A DNA stretch of 64,000 nucleotides from the NCBI GenBank assembly GCA_025330725.1, contig JAIWND010000014.1, positions 1 to 64,000 on the forward strand. Direction: 5' to 3'. The stretch is from Chlamydoabsidia padenii. Lineage: Eukaryota; Mucoromycota; Mucoromycetes; Mucorales; Cunninghamellaceae. The notes below the pieces were generated by a model that worked only from the letters and a program-made list of their open reading frames with translations, had not been told where the DNA came from and did no database searches. Shown here piece after piece: positions 12,701 through 25,464 of the stretch. Every line of letters begins with the position of its first letter. Position 1 is the stretch's first letter. Both the position numbers and the translations under genes were made by a program.

Positions 12701-13354
12701 GTGGGTGATTTGGTGCTGACTCTTCAGGGCAAACTGGTTACGGGTATGGCGGATCTTACTGCTCTTCATGATCTCGATACGGTCAATATGGTGATACTCA
12801 GAAACGGGGTGGAAATACAAGTCGAGGTACCGCTTAGTACTTTTAGTGGGTACGAAACAACCGAAGTCATAGGCTGGCAAGGGGCTTTGATTCAGCGTCC
12901 TTACAAGTCAGTACTGGAGCAAGTGCGGAATGTACCTTCTGGTGTCTACGTATCATGCACACTCTATGGATCACCCGCCTCCAATGTCCTTCGCCCGGGG
13001 GTTTGGATCGTCGAAGTACAAGGCCAGGCCGTGGATGGACTCGACAGCTTTATGGACTTGGTGCACACTCATCAAAAGGAAATGAAACGACGCCGACCCA
13101 GCTACATCCCACCCGTCCGTCGCTCGATTGATGAACGACAAGTAACGGTCGAAGATAGCAAAGTCCTGCGTGCTGGAATGGATGATGACGATGACGATGA
13201 TAATAATGATGAAGGGTATATTCGTATCAAGACCATTAGTCGTAACGACATTGTCCGAGTCGTTGCACTCAAATTGGATCTGCATTATTGGTCGACTTGG
13301 AAATTAACACGGGATGACTCTACTATGTCTGGTTGGATGGCAAATCATGTTTAG
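9782..13354 (+). CDS. NMA111: Nuclear HtrA-like serine protease NMA111
   Basis: HtrA-family protease with tandem protease-like and PDZ units, nuclear in yeast and linked to stress-induced death. Seven exons (9782-10145, 10212-10384, 10446-10537, 10603-10662, 10726-11523, 11592-11683, 11766-13354) give 1055 aa; yeast Nma111 is close to 1000. The catalytic triad is visible: His in LTNRHVVSP, Asp in [12 protein letters not shown], Ser in [15 protein letters not shown]-like segments follow (for example [21 protein letters not shown]). The second, degenerate protease unit begins near residue 560 and lacks an intact GxSGG. The N-terminal 80 residues are low-complexity. The C-terminal region has an Asp-rich insert (near residue 1005). 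It converges on the small membrane-protein gene, with 114 bp between their stops. Confidence 0.93.
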
Positions 13355-13468
13355 AATAAATAAAACACACACCAATTGTATATATGTAGTCATAAAAAAA
13401 AGTTAAATAAACAAGATTTTGTATAGTATCAAATGGTTGGTTTTTATTATGGTAAATAATATGTTGGA

Positions 13469-13639
13469 CTAGTCTTCTTTTATAGGTTGGAGTAAAAAGT
13501 GCTTGATGCGAGGAATGATCATAAAGTATCCCAGAAGGAGAACGATGATGATCATTATAATGACTTTGTATATGCCATGGTAGACAACACCTAGAGCTAA
13601 TTCTTCTAACACTAAACCCATCCCACCCACCCACACCCA

Positions 13640-13711
<72 letters not shown>

Positions 13712-14213
13712 AGATCAGTAGATAGGATAGATGGTTGTAGTTGTTTTCATTTACCTATATTTACGGGCACGGGTGTATTCTCTACCCCTTTTTTTAGAGA
13801 TACACCTGCATAAACACCTTTGATTACCACACCGAATAACCCCTCACCATCTTGACATACCAGGGAGAATTCGAAATCGGTAGGGACCTAGGAAGAAGAT
13901 TATATAAAGTCCAAAAGTGGGTTTCATTTTTTTTTTTTTTTAATTTTATCAAACTTACCGTAGCAGGATAGGAGAGTCGTACTTCGTATTTAGATCCAAA
14001 TGTGAGGTTGTGTAAAGGGAATAAATTCACGGACGGTGAGAGCAAAGATGTTCGAAGACTCGTGTATGGATGAATAAGAGGTTGGCCAAAGTCGATTGGT
14101 GTGGTATAAGGAATACAGTCATTGGTATCTGAAGCAAAGATTATCTTTTCAGTATTCCCCAATACATTATATATCAAGGCACATAGTATGAATAAAATAT
14201 GACAGAATGACAT
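13469..14213 (-). CDS. Small single-pass type I membrane protein, unknown family
   Basis: Exons 14213-13959, 13887-13755 and 13611-13469 join in frame to 176 aa. The N-terminus is a clear signal peptide (MSFCHILFILCALIYNVLG). A luminal part of about 110 residues follows with one N-glycosylation sequon (NLTF) and few cysteines. Near the C-terminus is one strong membrane segment (KVIIMIIIVLLLGYFMI), then a short tail ending in PIKED. Such a layout fits an ER or secretory-pathway subunit (TRAP-like or GPI-pathway accessory), but I do not recognise the family. The second intron (13754-13612) contains a 67-nt T run on the sense strand. An exact TTCAAATCCCG element lies 75 bp upstream (14288-14298). 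Confidence 0.7.
13641..13707 (-). repeat. 67-nt homopolymer (A on +, T on sense strand) inside an intron
   Basis: Longest homopolymer in the window. It sits in intron 2 of the minus-strand membrane-protein gene, between donor 13754 and acceptor 13612, so the transcript has U67. Exact length is likely variable or approximate. Confidence 0.85.
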
Positions 14214-14697
14214 TTTCGAAAGAGGAGAGTGTCAGCAAAATCATCTTTTTTTTTTTTTTCTGTCCATCTGGGCTCCAACTAACAAAATTCAAATCCCGTC
14301 ATGCCCGCCCAACCAACAATCGAAATTATACAAGTGCCGTGCTTTGAACCCCCGTATTCATGCAAACATTATTCCCTTTCATATGGGCAAAAATGTTCCA
14401 TGCTATCCTATAATTATCATCATTGAAGGCAGACATCATTTATATTGCATACAAAAGTAAAATGACAATGATCTTTATTTAGGTTTTAAAGTTTATTCTA
14501 TAATGGGGAGAGGATGGAGGATGCAGTAATTAAAAGACTAATGGTAAAACACACCCAAGTTAAAAAGGTGGATAAATAAAGTAATCAAAAAGGCACAACA
14601 TGCTGGTGATAATAATATAAAGTGAGAGTAGATGAGTGGAAATACAAGTTATGATAAAAAAAAAAAAAAAGTAAAATAAGAAGGGGTCATATCTATT
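14214..14697. other. Intergenic between membrane protein and importin-7
   Basis: Holds the promoter side of the membrane-protein gene, with an exact TTCAAATCCCG at 14288-14298 (reverse complement of CGGGATTTGAA), and the 3' flank of the importin gene. No gene seen. Confidence 0.5.
14288..14298 (-). promoter_or_regulatory. CGGGATTTGAA element (minus) upstream of the membrane-protein gene
   Basis: Exact 11-mer, 75 bp upstream of the ATG at 14213 and in the same orientation as the gene. Same element as at 1628, 25322, 25668, 32862 and others. Confidence 0.4.
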
Positions 14698-17600
14698 CTA
14701 AGCAGTAGGTTGTTGTTGAGTACGTTGTTGTTCGGCATTGGACAAGATGGACATGATCAAGTTTTGTTGGTCAGCATCCAGATCTTTTGTCAAAAGGGTA
14801 TACGATGCAGGATTGGTTTGTTGCATAGTACGGAATACTTGTTCGAATCGAATGTATGGGTTGATTTCGTCTAAAGGTGATTCAAATAAGATTTCTTCTT
14901 CGATTTCTTCTTCATAGTCATCGAATTCATCTTCGTCATTGGCATGCAAGGCGGCTTGTTGGTGGAGATATTCCAAGTATTCATTGTCTTGATCAGGAAC
15001 ATCTTCATCTATATATAGAGTAATAAAAATGTTAGTTTCTGTGGTAAACATTCTTGTAATCCATCTTACCACCATTATCTTCCACATCATCTTCTTCACC
15101 GCTAGCATCAAAGTCATCATTGTAAAGGTCTTCATCATCAAATCCGTCACCATATAGCTTTTCAAGGTTTTCGCGATCTAATTAATATTTTTTTTTTTTT
15201 TTTGAAAAAAAAAAAAAGAGGTTAATTTCTTATCTCTAATGTCCACCCACCCGATTATGTTTTAATTATCAACCCACTACTTACTTTCCATGGCCTTGGG
15301 AAGAGTCTTGAATACATTAACAATACCAGACAACACTTGAGACCATCCAGCTTGTAAAGACGCAGGGACATTGTCAAGAGGTAATTCGATCAAGGAGCAC
15401 AATGCAACAATCACCAGTTTCTTGTCATGCACACGAGAGAATTTTTCAAGAGTGTTGAACCAGAGAGTAAAGAAGCCTTGGGTCCATTGATTTTCTTCCA
15501 AAAAGCGAAGTGTGAGTACCGGGTTGTAATACAAGCAGTTGATGACCTAAAAATAAAAGTATAAATATATGAGTTCCAATCATGCAAAAGGATGTAACAA
15601 ACCTATACTTTTCACTTACCACTTCAATACAATGGACTTTGAATTCGGTTGTCTTCATTGCGTTGGTGAAGATATATTGGAAGGTCAGATTCAAGAAAGG
15701 CGCAACATACTATTATAAAAATAAAAATAAAAGAAAGAGGGAAGGAGGGATTAGTGCTTTAGGCACATTTATATGTGTTATATGTATGACTTACGGCATC
15801 GACATGACCACGGCAATTCAACAAGACAGATTCCATGAGTTTACCTGTATAAAGATGCAGTAATTAAAATAAAAAATAAAAAGAGGGATGAGTACCAACA
15901 TCATACACTATCAATAGAATCGTACTTACATGCACACACTCGATCATGTTCACCCAATTGATCACTCTTCATCACAGTATCAATAATATCAAACATCATG
16001 CGTTGGACATTTTCATTAGTGACAAAAACATCACGACCATAAGAGATATAGTTGTCCAAGGGTGGGAGCATTTCGTCCATGTAATCCATACCACTGTCTT
16101 TGAAGGATTCGTAGATAAGGTCAAACACGCTCCACATTGTAGGCGTCACCCGTTTGGCAGAGAATGTACAAGAGTCGATGATTTCAAATATTTCGTTGTA
16201 GAGGTCCACGATCTTGTTCTTGAGTGTATAGGTGATGACAGGTAACAAGGCATCTTCTAGTTGTTGAAGAATTTCTGGTGTACTTTCCAAGCTGAGGATC
16301 AAAGTTCCAATGGTCTTCAAAACACCCATTGCTGCCATTGTTTTGTCGCTGATATCATCTAAATCGCCAAATTCGTCGTCATTATCATCGCCAGTTGCTT
16401 GGTTTGTCTGAGCAAAGTCTTCCATGATGCGTAAGAAGGTATCACGAAGTTGAGTGCAGAGTTGAACAGCAAAGGGTGTGAGTTGATCGGCAAATACCTC
16501 CACGAATTCTTCCATTGTGGTGGCCAGCGTGTCGATATCGATTTCATTAGTCAAGTTGAGTAGTTCTTGCATAATAAAGGGAAGGTTGGGCCCCATGGCT
16601 TCGCGTACTATAAGAATCCAAATAAACAAAAGTTCAAGTATCATGTTTCTTTTGTTTTTGCCCAAACTTACCACTTTCATGACGAATCATGGGTTGCAGA
16701 GCAAGAGCAGCTTGAATTTTAACAGGCAAATCAGTATCGCGAAGACAATCCAAGACATTTTGATAAAGAGTGGCCAAATCCTATGTTTTGAGGAAAGAGA
16801 GAGAGAGAGAGCTTAATATATTTGTATGATACCATTATCATTATCATCTCTTTTTTTTTTTTTTTTTTTACCTGTTGATTATCAAAGTCCAAATCACTAA
16901 AATGTTTAGTGATATCACAGGCCCGAGCACGGAGGTAAGGGAAGCGGCTTTTGAATTCCGGGAAGACATGAGTGACAAAGAATGGCTGCATCATTCCTGC
17001 AACAGGCGACTTCTTTTGCAATATTTGGTAGGAGAGACAGGCAATCATGTTCAGGGCACCATCCTTTTCTCGACCATTTTTTTGTTCATCAGGTGTTTCC
17101 AAATACTTGTTCAAGACATTGTTGATAAAACCGAGAATACCCATAAATGTATGTTTCTTGCGATCGCGAGCCAAAGTGATCAATAGATTGCTGGCATTGG
17201 TTACAGGAGAATGAATGTCTTCCAAAGGATCCACCTTTTTGTGCACATATTCAACAGGATCATCGTTCCATAACTCTTCATCTTCGGCAGAGAAGCACAA
17301 TTGAGGGAAGATAAAGTGAGCCACCAATGTTTCAGTGTGAGGTTTTATGGTTTGCCAAGTGGTCTTGTGTTTGATACTACAAATAAAAAATAAAGTAAGA
17401 TTAGGTTGGTTTAATGGAATCAAAAGTAATGTTTTGTCCATGAAGAATCATATTTTTACCTGTCTTCGAAGAATGCAGAAGTTAAAGCCAAACACTTTTG
17501 AGGAATCCAAAGTTCATTCTTGATCCAGCCTTCCACTTGACGAAGATAAGTTTGAAGTATATTTGGTGCAAATGTGGTGACAAAGTTCTTGGCAAATGAC

Positions 17601-18773
17601 ATGTACTTGCTTGCACTTGGTGTCAGCAAAGTAGGGTTACCATATTTGGAGAAGAGTCGATTCAAACAGTGATACGCCCATTTTTTGGTTTTTCCCCATG
17701 GATACTTTTCCCGTTCTTCAGCATCAGCAGGCAACACGTCGAATGGAATTGGTTTGTCGATCAGTTGTAAAAACAGAGTACCCCAAGGGACAATAGAGGA
17801 AGGATCTTGAAGAGCTTGAGGGAGGTCGGCTTGAATACCAGCATGATAGATCTTCAGAGTCAATTTCAACATTTCGGCAGCTTCCAGATTGTCAGAGTTG
17901 ATCAGCTTGTCACCAATACTTTGGATCGCAGGGAATGTCAGGGCAATGATTTGTTGCAAGGGTTCCCGCCTTTCTGATGTTTTCCATCTAATAAAAGATA
18001 TATATTAAAATAAAAGAAAGAGTTAGTATTCAATGCTACCCTATAGTCATGATTTACCCTATTTTCACCATTATACTTACTGATAGACCCTGATCACTTC
18101 ACGTAAAGCCAATAATCCAACATATACCAATCGGATGTCATTAGAAGTCAACAGCTTTTCCAATTCGCCTACAAATTGAGTCCATTGGTCGGGGAAGTCA
18201 TTGTTCAAGATGGTGTGTAAACAAGAGGTAAGTTGGACTCTAATAAATAGTCAATAGTTTAGTATTTTTCATTGTTAAAAGAAGTTTTATGACTTACTTG
18301 ACAGCGTTAGGCGCGGTCACCATAGCTTGGAGAATGGATTGTTTGATAACATTTCGATCTTCTTCACTGATAGGAGTGCCTGCTTCTTTTGACCGATCCC
18401 AAGCCTTCATTAGACGATTCTTAAAGTAGATGGCAGCTAAGATGAAGGTGAAGAAGAAGAAGGTTAAAAAAAAATCAGGGGAAGGGTTGTTTTATACTTT
18501 TCAAAGCTTACCTGCTTGACGAGCACCAAGTTCCGAGTCTTCAGAAGCCAAGATTTGTAAAACAATAGGGAGAAATCCATTCTGTCCTTCAATCTAATAA
18601 TCATAAAAGGCAACAAGTAAGAGAAGGATTAGTGACCATTGAAGGTAAAGTGTTGATTAAGCTTTTTTGTCCTTTTAGTTTACCCCCCGAATATTGAGTT
18701 CAGCTTGTTTGTGGACATTAGGATCAGGATAATAGGTTGCAACAAACAACTGGTAGACGGTGTTTTGATCCAT
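14698..18773 (-). CDS. SXM1: Importin-7/8 family karyopherin (SXM1/NMD5-like)
   Basis: Nuclear import receptor of the importin-beta superfamily. Thirteen exons: 18773-18684, 18593-18512, 18436-18298, 18239-18081, 17987-17460, 17376-16872, 16780-16672, 16607-15930, 15844-15795, 15709-15620, 15546-15285, 15177-15070 and 15008-14698. They join in frame to 1036 aa, the size of importin-7. The N-terminus ([20 protein letters not shown], then KQAELNIRG) is the Ran-binding importin-beta N-terminal domain. HEAT-type helices run throughout. An acidic loop with [12 protein letters not shown] lies mid-protein, and a second acidic stretch ([15 protein letters not shown]) near the C-terminus, both typical of IPO7/Sxm1. 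A 40-nt A run (18898-18937) lies upstream, T on the sense strand. Confidence 0.93.
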
Positions 18774-18896
18774 TAAGATATATTATCACTTTTGGTTGGC
18801 TGTGTTCCTTCGAAGGTTTGTCACGGATAAAAGTATAAAGTATAATTTACCCAGAAGGGATTTAAAGAGGAACAGAAAACAAAAAAAAAGTGGGCT

Positions 18897-18941
<45 letters not shown>

Positions 18942-19460
18942 TTGACACAGACTAAATTGAAACACCGACAGGGTCAGAACTGATTTGACAGGTCAAACTC
19001 TACAATGATCAAAAATGAAAAACTACCCTTCAAACCCCTCCCATTTATCATACCCTCAAAAACTTTCCTGTATTATGTTCTAGAGCTTTAATTAAGAATA
19101 TGGCAGCTTATCTTGCTCAGTAGATATCGATCCCCCTCCCCTCCGTTGCTCGAATCAATGAATGGGTGGGACAATGATTGTTCCAAAAGTATGATGCCAC
19201 TCAAAGAATCAGACATCTTTGATGATCATGTATGAGAACTTCCCGACTATCTCACGATATGCAAAATCAGTCTGTTTCAGTGCAATACCCTTGAACATGA
19301 AATTTGATTCGCGGAGTTGTAAAATGAGTTGCATGATGTTTGGGGGTAAAAAAATATAAAGGATTCAGAATTTTTGAAATCCCATTTCCCTTCTTCTCTT
19401 TCTTGTGAATTTCACTTTTTACACATCTTTCTTCAACTTGAACAAATATATATATATATC
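18774..19460. promoter_or_regulatory. Divergent promoter region, importin-7 / aldolase
   Basis: 687 bp between divergent start codons. It contains the 40-nt A run 18898-18937, a one-mismatch element TTCAAACCCCT near 19026, and a TATA-like TATAAAGG at 19355-19362, about 100 bp before the aldolase ATG, which is placed as expected for a strongly expressed glycolytic gene. The leader is C/T-rich and ends in a TA repeat. Confidence 0.55.
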
Positions 19461-20003
19461 ATGGGCATTTTAGACATTGTACCCGCTGGCGTTGTTACTG
19501 GTGCCAACCTCAAGAAGCTTTTCGAATATGGTAAGAGGTGAAAAAAAAAAAAAAAGAAGTTTGAAAGAACAAACACCCTCATCACTTTTTTGTTTATATA
19601 GCTCGTGAACACAAGTTTGCCATCCCTGCCATCAACTGCACATCCACTAGGTATACTTAACTAAATGAAGTAATGAATGATGATACTAACTGACTTTTTC
19701 TCCTCTTATGATTTTTAGCACTGTCAATGCCACACTTGAAGCTGCTCGTGATATCAAATCACCTATCATCATTCAATTCTCCAATGGTGGTGCTGCTTTC
19801 ACTGCTGGTAAAGGTCTTGCTAACGGCCATCAAGAAGCTGCTGTCCTTGGTGCCATTGCTGGTGCTCAAGTATGTTTGATGATTCTATTTTCAGTAATAA
19901 TGCAGGTTTACTTACATCAAAATGTTTCTTTTTTTTTTTTTTTGAATAGTATGTCCGAACTGTGGCAGCATCCTATGGTATTCCTGTTGTCCTCCACTCT
20001 GAT

Positions 20004-20044
<41 letters not shown>

Positions 20045-20747
20045 TGCTGCTGATGAAGCTTACTTCAAGGCCAATGGTGAACCCCTCTTCTCTTCTCACA
20101 TGCTGGATCTTTCTGAAGAATCCAAGGAAGACAACATTGCCATCTGTCTAAAGTATCTTAAGCGTATGGCCGCCGTCAATCTATGGTTGGAAATGGAAAT
20201 CGGTATCACTGGTGGTGAAGAAGATGGTGTTAACAATGAAGGTGTAGACAACAACGCTCTATACACACAACCTGAAGATATCTGGGAAATCTATGAATCC
20301 TTCTCCAAGGTAACTGATCTTTTCTCTATTGCTGCTGCCTTTGGTAACGTCCATGGTGTGTATGCTCCCGGTAACGTCGTCCTTCACCCTGAACTCTTGG
20401 GTAAACATCAAGCCTATGTCGCTGAAAAACTTAACTCTAGCAACCCCAAGCCTGTCTTCTTTGTGTTCCATGGTGGATCTGGATCAACCAAGGAAGAAAT
20501 CTTTGAAGGTGTCAAGAACGGTGTTGTCAAAATGAATGTTGATACTGATACTCAATACGCTTACTGGGCTGGTCTTCGTGAATACTACAAGGAAAATGAA
20601 TCTCGTCTTCAAGCTCAAGTGGATCAAGATGGTCGACCTAACAAGAAATTCTATGATCCTCGTGCCTTTATTCGTGCGGCGGAATTGGAAATGAAGAAGA
20701 GAGTACAAGAAGCTTGTACTGATCTTAACAATGTGAACCAATTGTAG
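19461..20747 (+). CDS. FBA1: Fructose-bisphosphate aldolase, class II
   Basis: Zinc-dependent glycolytic/gluconeogenic aldolase that cleaves fructose 1,6-bisphosphate. Exons 19461-19530, 19602-19650, 19719-19869 and 19950-20747 give 355 aa (yeast Fba1 is 359). Catalytic Asp and zinc His are in LHSDHCAKKLLPWFDGML. Further zinc ligands are in the FGNVHGVY segment and in FVFHGGSGS. The substrate loop is NVDTDTQYAYWAGLREYY. The sequence FSNGGAAFTAGKGL also matches the family. Codon use is highly biased, as for RPL17. The promoter has a TATA-like box (19355). No sign of mitochondrial targeting. Confidence 0.97.
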
Positions 20748-21162
20748 AATGGTGTGTATTGTCCCCACTCTTATTTTATTTTTTTAATCCTTTTAAATGT
20801 AGATAGTATTATCATCCCTCATCTCCTCATCTCCTTCTTTTTTAATAATAAAACATAATTGATTATTGTCCCAACTGATTGCCTCAACCAAACTTCTTGC
20901 ATAAATTGGACCATTCGGTCGGGTTGTCGGGTTTTGAATACAAATTGTTTGCCCCATTCATTTATTCACACCATTCTATTTTTTTTTCTTTCTTCTCTTT
21001 CCTCTTTTCCCCCCCTCCTTTATTTCCAACCCTCATCTACCTTTTTTTTTTTTATTTTGGTTGTGTGGCCAATTGTTTGACTCTCTTTATATAAAGGGTA
21101 GTGTATTGGATTCAAAACCTTCTTTTGCTATCTAAGTGATTAAGGTCCTTGTTTACTATTAT
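20748..21162. other. Intergenic, upstream of lipase
   Basis: Contains the aldolase polyadenylation region (AATAATAAAACA near 20845), a CGGGTTTTGAA element at 20928-20938, a long C/T-rich stretch, and a TATATAAAG at about 21088, roughly 75 bp before the lipase start. Confidence 0.5.
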
Positions 21163-24100
21163 ATGATGGCATCTGTCCGCTCACCAACTACAACAGCAAC
21201 AGCTCAACAATTAAACAACAACAAACCGACTCTCTTCACTTCAGCTGACAACATATTTGGGCCTCATCCACTGCCATTACATCAGCAACAGCAACAGCAA
21301 CTACAGTCCACCTCTTTGGGACCCAATCCTGATGTCTCGAACCAACGACGTCTCTCTTTACCTGACTTGACCAAATTGAAGGAGGAATGGGCACAACAAG
21401 AAGCACTACAAGGAACCATTTTGCCACCAGGGAAATTACAGGTAATAGAATATAGGGGAAAGGGATAAAAGGGTTGACAAGTTGTTTAATATACTTTTTT
21501 ATTCTCCTTGATAGATTGACTTGTTGAATGTACGATCAGACGTTGATATCAGACATCCTCGAATGCGGGTAAGGATGGGCTCACAGCAATACTACTCTTC
21601 AAGATCAAAAGATGCTAATGGAAACTGGAACGAAGGCTTTTTATTCACTATTTCTTATCACAACCAACTCTTTGATACTATTGAAGTAAGAAAAATGATA
21701 CTGAAACACATGTAAAACTTGACCGTTTCATTCTTTTTTTTATTATTATTATTATTATAGCTGGATTTGTATGATCGACGTAAAGGCTGGCGCTCTAAAA
21801 CAAAACATATCGGCAAGGCAAAACTCAAGATATCCAAATTGAAAAATCGGCACGATGTGTACCTCACGTATGTAAGAACAATTCACGATCGAACGTATTC
21901 TTCCTTACTAACTTTAAGGATTTGCATAGGTTTTTACCAATGTATGAATACCACACTCGACGTTATTTACCAGCACATATTCCGTTACCACACAACTTTC
22001 TCAAATCACATATGCCCAGTCTACCAAGCTTGCCGAACATGCCTAATATGCCAAACATACCCAATCTACCAAAATTCAGTCAATCTACTCGGGGACCACA
22101 ATGGGAACAAGACCACTATCTACAATACCCACAGCATCCAAGTCACCGCAAAAACTCAATGACACCCTTTATCGGCTCCATTCAAATCAGGGTCCGGTAT
22201 GTCTTCCAACGTCCTCCAGATACTATTGATCACTCCGTCCCGGTTTATCTTCCTTATAATGCTGCGAAAGACTTTGACTCATACAGTACCAGCACTTTAC
22301 AAAGCAATGGTGGTCTAAATCGACAAGATACTTTGGCATCAAGTCGTCATAGCCAGAGAAGCAATCGGACGGTCAGTACACGTACCTTCACGGACGACAA
22401 TGGTAGCCCTAGCAGCAGTAGCAGCAGTCTGGATTCTTATACGGTATCCTCTAAAACAACACAGCTCCACCAATTGTTACATCAAGAACAACAAATCAAT
22501 GTCGATTGTGATTTCCATGACGCCATTGAACCTGATGTTGTTCATGTGACCGACATTCAACAAGTACAACAGCAACATCTTTATGTCAATGATAATAATG
22601 GAAATAGCCGTATATTACGAAGGATTGGATCAGCAACATCATCGGTCATGTCAATCAAGTCCACTGGAACGCAACGACAAGATCGATCAGCAACTGCGAC
22701 AACGACACCTATCGATGACTCTTTTGGCTTCTCTCAATGTGATACTGATGGACGGAACTTACTATTGGCTCGGGTGACACGTAAAGAAACCAACACAACT
22801 GACAGTGATCGAAAACCCAACAAGAAAAAGACAACCATACGGGATGATAGGGACAGTGCTATATCCGACACTTCCAGCATTCGTAGCCACAACTTTGGGG
22901 ATAAGAACTTTGCGTTTCGGTGGATCAACGAATCTTTTGAAGAAGTGGCTCTATCTCACCCAAGTTTGGATAGGATGATCGGTTTGGTGGTCAGCCCACA
23001 GACAAGGATTTTGGTGCGGGCGGTGGTGAAAATGATGAATGCTTTTGTAAATTGGAAAAAAAAAAATTATGCGTGCTCACATGTTGTGATATTATCAGAA
23101 TGTGGATGATTACTAACATATTTACTATTTATAGGGACAAGGCTTCAAGGTCACAAGCATGCAACTGTTTTCCTCGCTCTCCATGCTACAAAAGTTTTAT
23201 ACAGATGTGCCGAGGTATTAAAAATAAATAAATAAAAAAAACATTACCGATGTTTAACTCGTAATATAGATTAATGATTCGACCTATTTTTACTTTTTTG
23301 TTAGGGCTCCACCAGCGGGTAAAGTAACTGATCTTCGGTTTTTGGATGAAGCACATTACTTTTTAGGTCACGCCATCATTGCCTATGTAAGTAATAAAAA
23401 ACAAAAAATGATATATTAACATGTTACTGACCATTAATACCAATCATAGGGCTGGCGTGGTATATCCTATTTAGGTGATTATGCAAAGTACTTGAAAGGT
23501 AAGGCAAATTGAAAAGATGGATGTATGCGCATAATAGGTACACTGACTAGCATGCTTTTGTTTTAGATGTGATGAAAACAAGGTCCAACAAACTTGCCAT
23601 TGTCCGATTCCTCAAAATACCTCAAGAAGATTTACTCGGTTATGAATATGGACTTCGAAAAGGGGCGGTCTTCCAACCAAGTTACTTTGTCTCTGTGGAT
23701 CGTGGGCATGAAGCTGTTGTCCTTGGTATTCGTGGTACTTGGGTAAGTAGAGCTCACAGAAATAAAACTAATACAAAAAAACTTGTCTTGCTCACAATCT
23801 TTTTTTTAATGGGGGGGTGAACTATATAGAGCTTATATGATGTGATAACTGATTTGGTATGCGACTACAAGCCTTGGAAAGGTGGATTGGTGCATAGTGG
23901 GATGTTGGCTTCAGCACAATGGTTCTTCACCCGAATCATACCTCAAATATTCCACTACATACATGAACGAAGTAAACAACAAACGGCACCCTTCATCAAA
24001 TCATTTATCATCACTGGGCATTCTCTTGGGGCGGGCACGGCGGCTATCTTGACAATGATGATAGCAGACCATCTGGACGAACTCCGACAACTCTCCAACA

Positions 24101-24984
24101 ATCCGGATTTCAAGGTACATTGCTATAGTTATGCACCTGTAGCCAGCGTCTCTTTAGATCTCTCTGAAAAATATAAAAACCACATTGACAGCTTTGTGTG
24201 TCATGACGATTTGGTGGCTCGACTCTCTTATGGAACTGCCTCCTGCACCAAAGAACTTGTGATGGATGCTCTTATTGCTGCTGATGGATTAGGAGGTATC
24301 AACAAGGTGAACAATGATGAAACGACAAGGAAGGCATGCTTTGACATTCTCAAAACTCGGCGGGATGAAATCTTTCAATCAAATGAACCAAGGTATCCAT
24401 TGTTGTATGTCCCTGGCAAGGTGTATCAATTCCGTCGACGATCTTTACCTGCTTCAACAAACCAAGACAACAAAAAAGCAACAAGGACAAAATCACCTTC
24501 GACATCATCAGCATCAGCATCGTCATCATCCATTCATTCCACGCCCAAATCGAGAAACAGTAGTAACGACGATCTATCGGCAAATGTAACTCAACGACGA
24601 CATTCAACCACTTCTTCACCAATATCACAACCATCATCAAGGGCTCCAAATAGCAGCAACACTTCATTACCGACATCACCCTTATCATCTACACTACCAT
24701 CGAGCCAATCTGAACCATTGTTATCAACAGGAATTGAAGACGTCGTATTTACTCTCCATCAAGGCTCTGCACTATTGTCAGAAGAAATGCTGATATCCAA
24801 AACCTGCCTGGAGGATCATATGCTTGTGACTTATCTAAAGGCGTTCCAAACGGCAAGAGAAGACTGTATGCGGGCTGATGGTAAAAAAGGCAAGGAACAA
24901 CAACAGTATGGACCAATGGACTCGGCGGCGACGGTACCCAACATTCGTGTACAAGATCCCGATGGCAAAAGTAGTTTAGTTTAG
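21163..24984 (+). CDS. C2-domain class 3 lipase (diacylglycerol lipase-like)
   Basis: Likely membrane-associated lipase of 1071 aa. Nine exons: 21163-21441, 21515-21685, 21761-21867, 21930-23046, 23135-23214, 23305-23386, 23450-23498, 23567-23742 and 23830-24984. Residues about 93-200 form a C2-like domain (DIRHPRMRVRMG, FNE-type WNEGFLFTI, LDLYDRR, IGKAKLKISKL). A long Ser/Thr/Gln linker follows. The lipase domain begins near residue 500 (DEAHYFLGHAIIAYGWRG), with VVLGIRGTWSLYDVITDL as oxyanion region and GHSLGAGTAAIL as nucleophile elbow; a candidate catalytic Asp is in CHDDLVARLS. This order matches fungal and animal sn-1 DAG lipases, but without N-terminal membrane helices. A low-complexity insert (about residues 890-970) precedes the C-terminal segment. 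The first ATG pair at 21163/21166 follows a TATA box closely. Confidence 0.85.
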
Positions 24985-25335
24985 ATAGAATACCACCACA
25001 TATATATTTTTAATCTTTGTTACGTTTATATATATATATATATATACAACTCTACCATTCTCTTTATCCTTTTTTAAGGCCACATCGGTCAACTTTACTT
25101 GTTTTGGTTTGTTACTTTTCATGTAAATGATAAAAATAAAAAAGATTGTTTGTTATGCAGGTCTCTTTTTTGGGAACGGAACATAAAGTCTCTATAGTCA
25201 CACGTGATTGATACAGTACTCAAAATAGAAACAAGCGTTTTTATTTCGATCATCAGTTTATTTAGTATGGTCTATGGCGTTCGATAAAATAAAAGAAGAA
25301 TAGTGTCAGGGTCTTGTCGATCGGGATTTGAAATG
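24985..25335. other. 3' flank of lipase, TA repeat
   Basis: Holds a (TA)n run at about 25027-25046. Near 25240-25265 are AATAAA-type signals readable on the minus strand, consistent with the end of a minus-strand transcript that could carry the small ORF at 25336-25464. An exact CGGGATTTGAA lies at 25322-25332. Confidence 0.45.
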
Positions 25336-25464
25336 CTACCTTCTACGCACCGCTGGACAATAATCTTCATGCGCAAACTGGGAAATATCAACACCACAAG
25401 ATGGACAGAAGCAATAATGATGCACTTGACAAACCAACAGTAGAGGATTACCTTTTTTGGCCAT
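25336..25464 (-). CDS. Possible 42-aa Cys/His-rich microprotein
   Basis: Intronless minus-strand ORF, ATG at 25464 and TAG at 25336-25338, beginning MAKKGNPLLLVCQVHHY. It packs five Cys and four His into 42 residues, including CFCPSCGVDISQFAHEDYCP, which has the spacing of a small zinc-binding motif (C-x2-C then H-x4-C). AATAAA-like polyadenylation signals lie 75-95 bp downstream on the same strand, and a C/T-rich leader lies upstream. I know of no family. It may be a true small zinc protein, an exon of a longer gene, or chance; the cysteine pattern is the main argument. Confidence 0.4.
   Translation of the reverse strand: MAKKGNPLLLVCQVHHYCFCPSCGVDISQFAHEDYCPAVRRR

Noticed and set aside
13323..13640. 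105-codon minus-strand frame with hydrophobic residues
   Set aside because: Out of frame with the spliced membrane-protein gene and overlaps the NMA111 end; the true last exon uses another frame.
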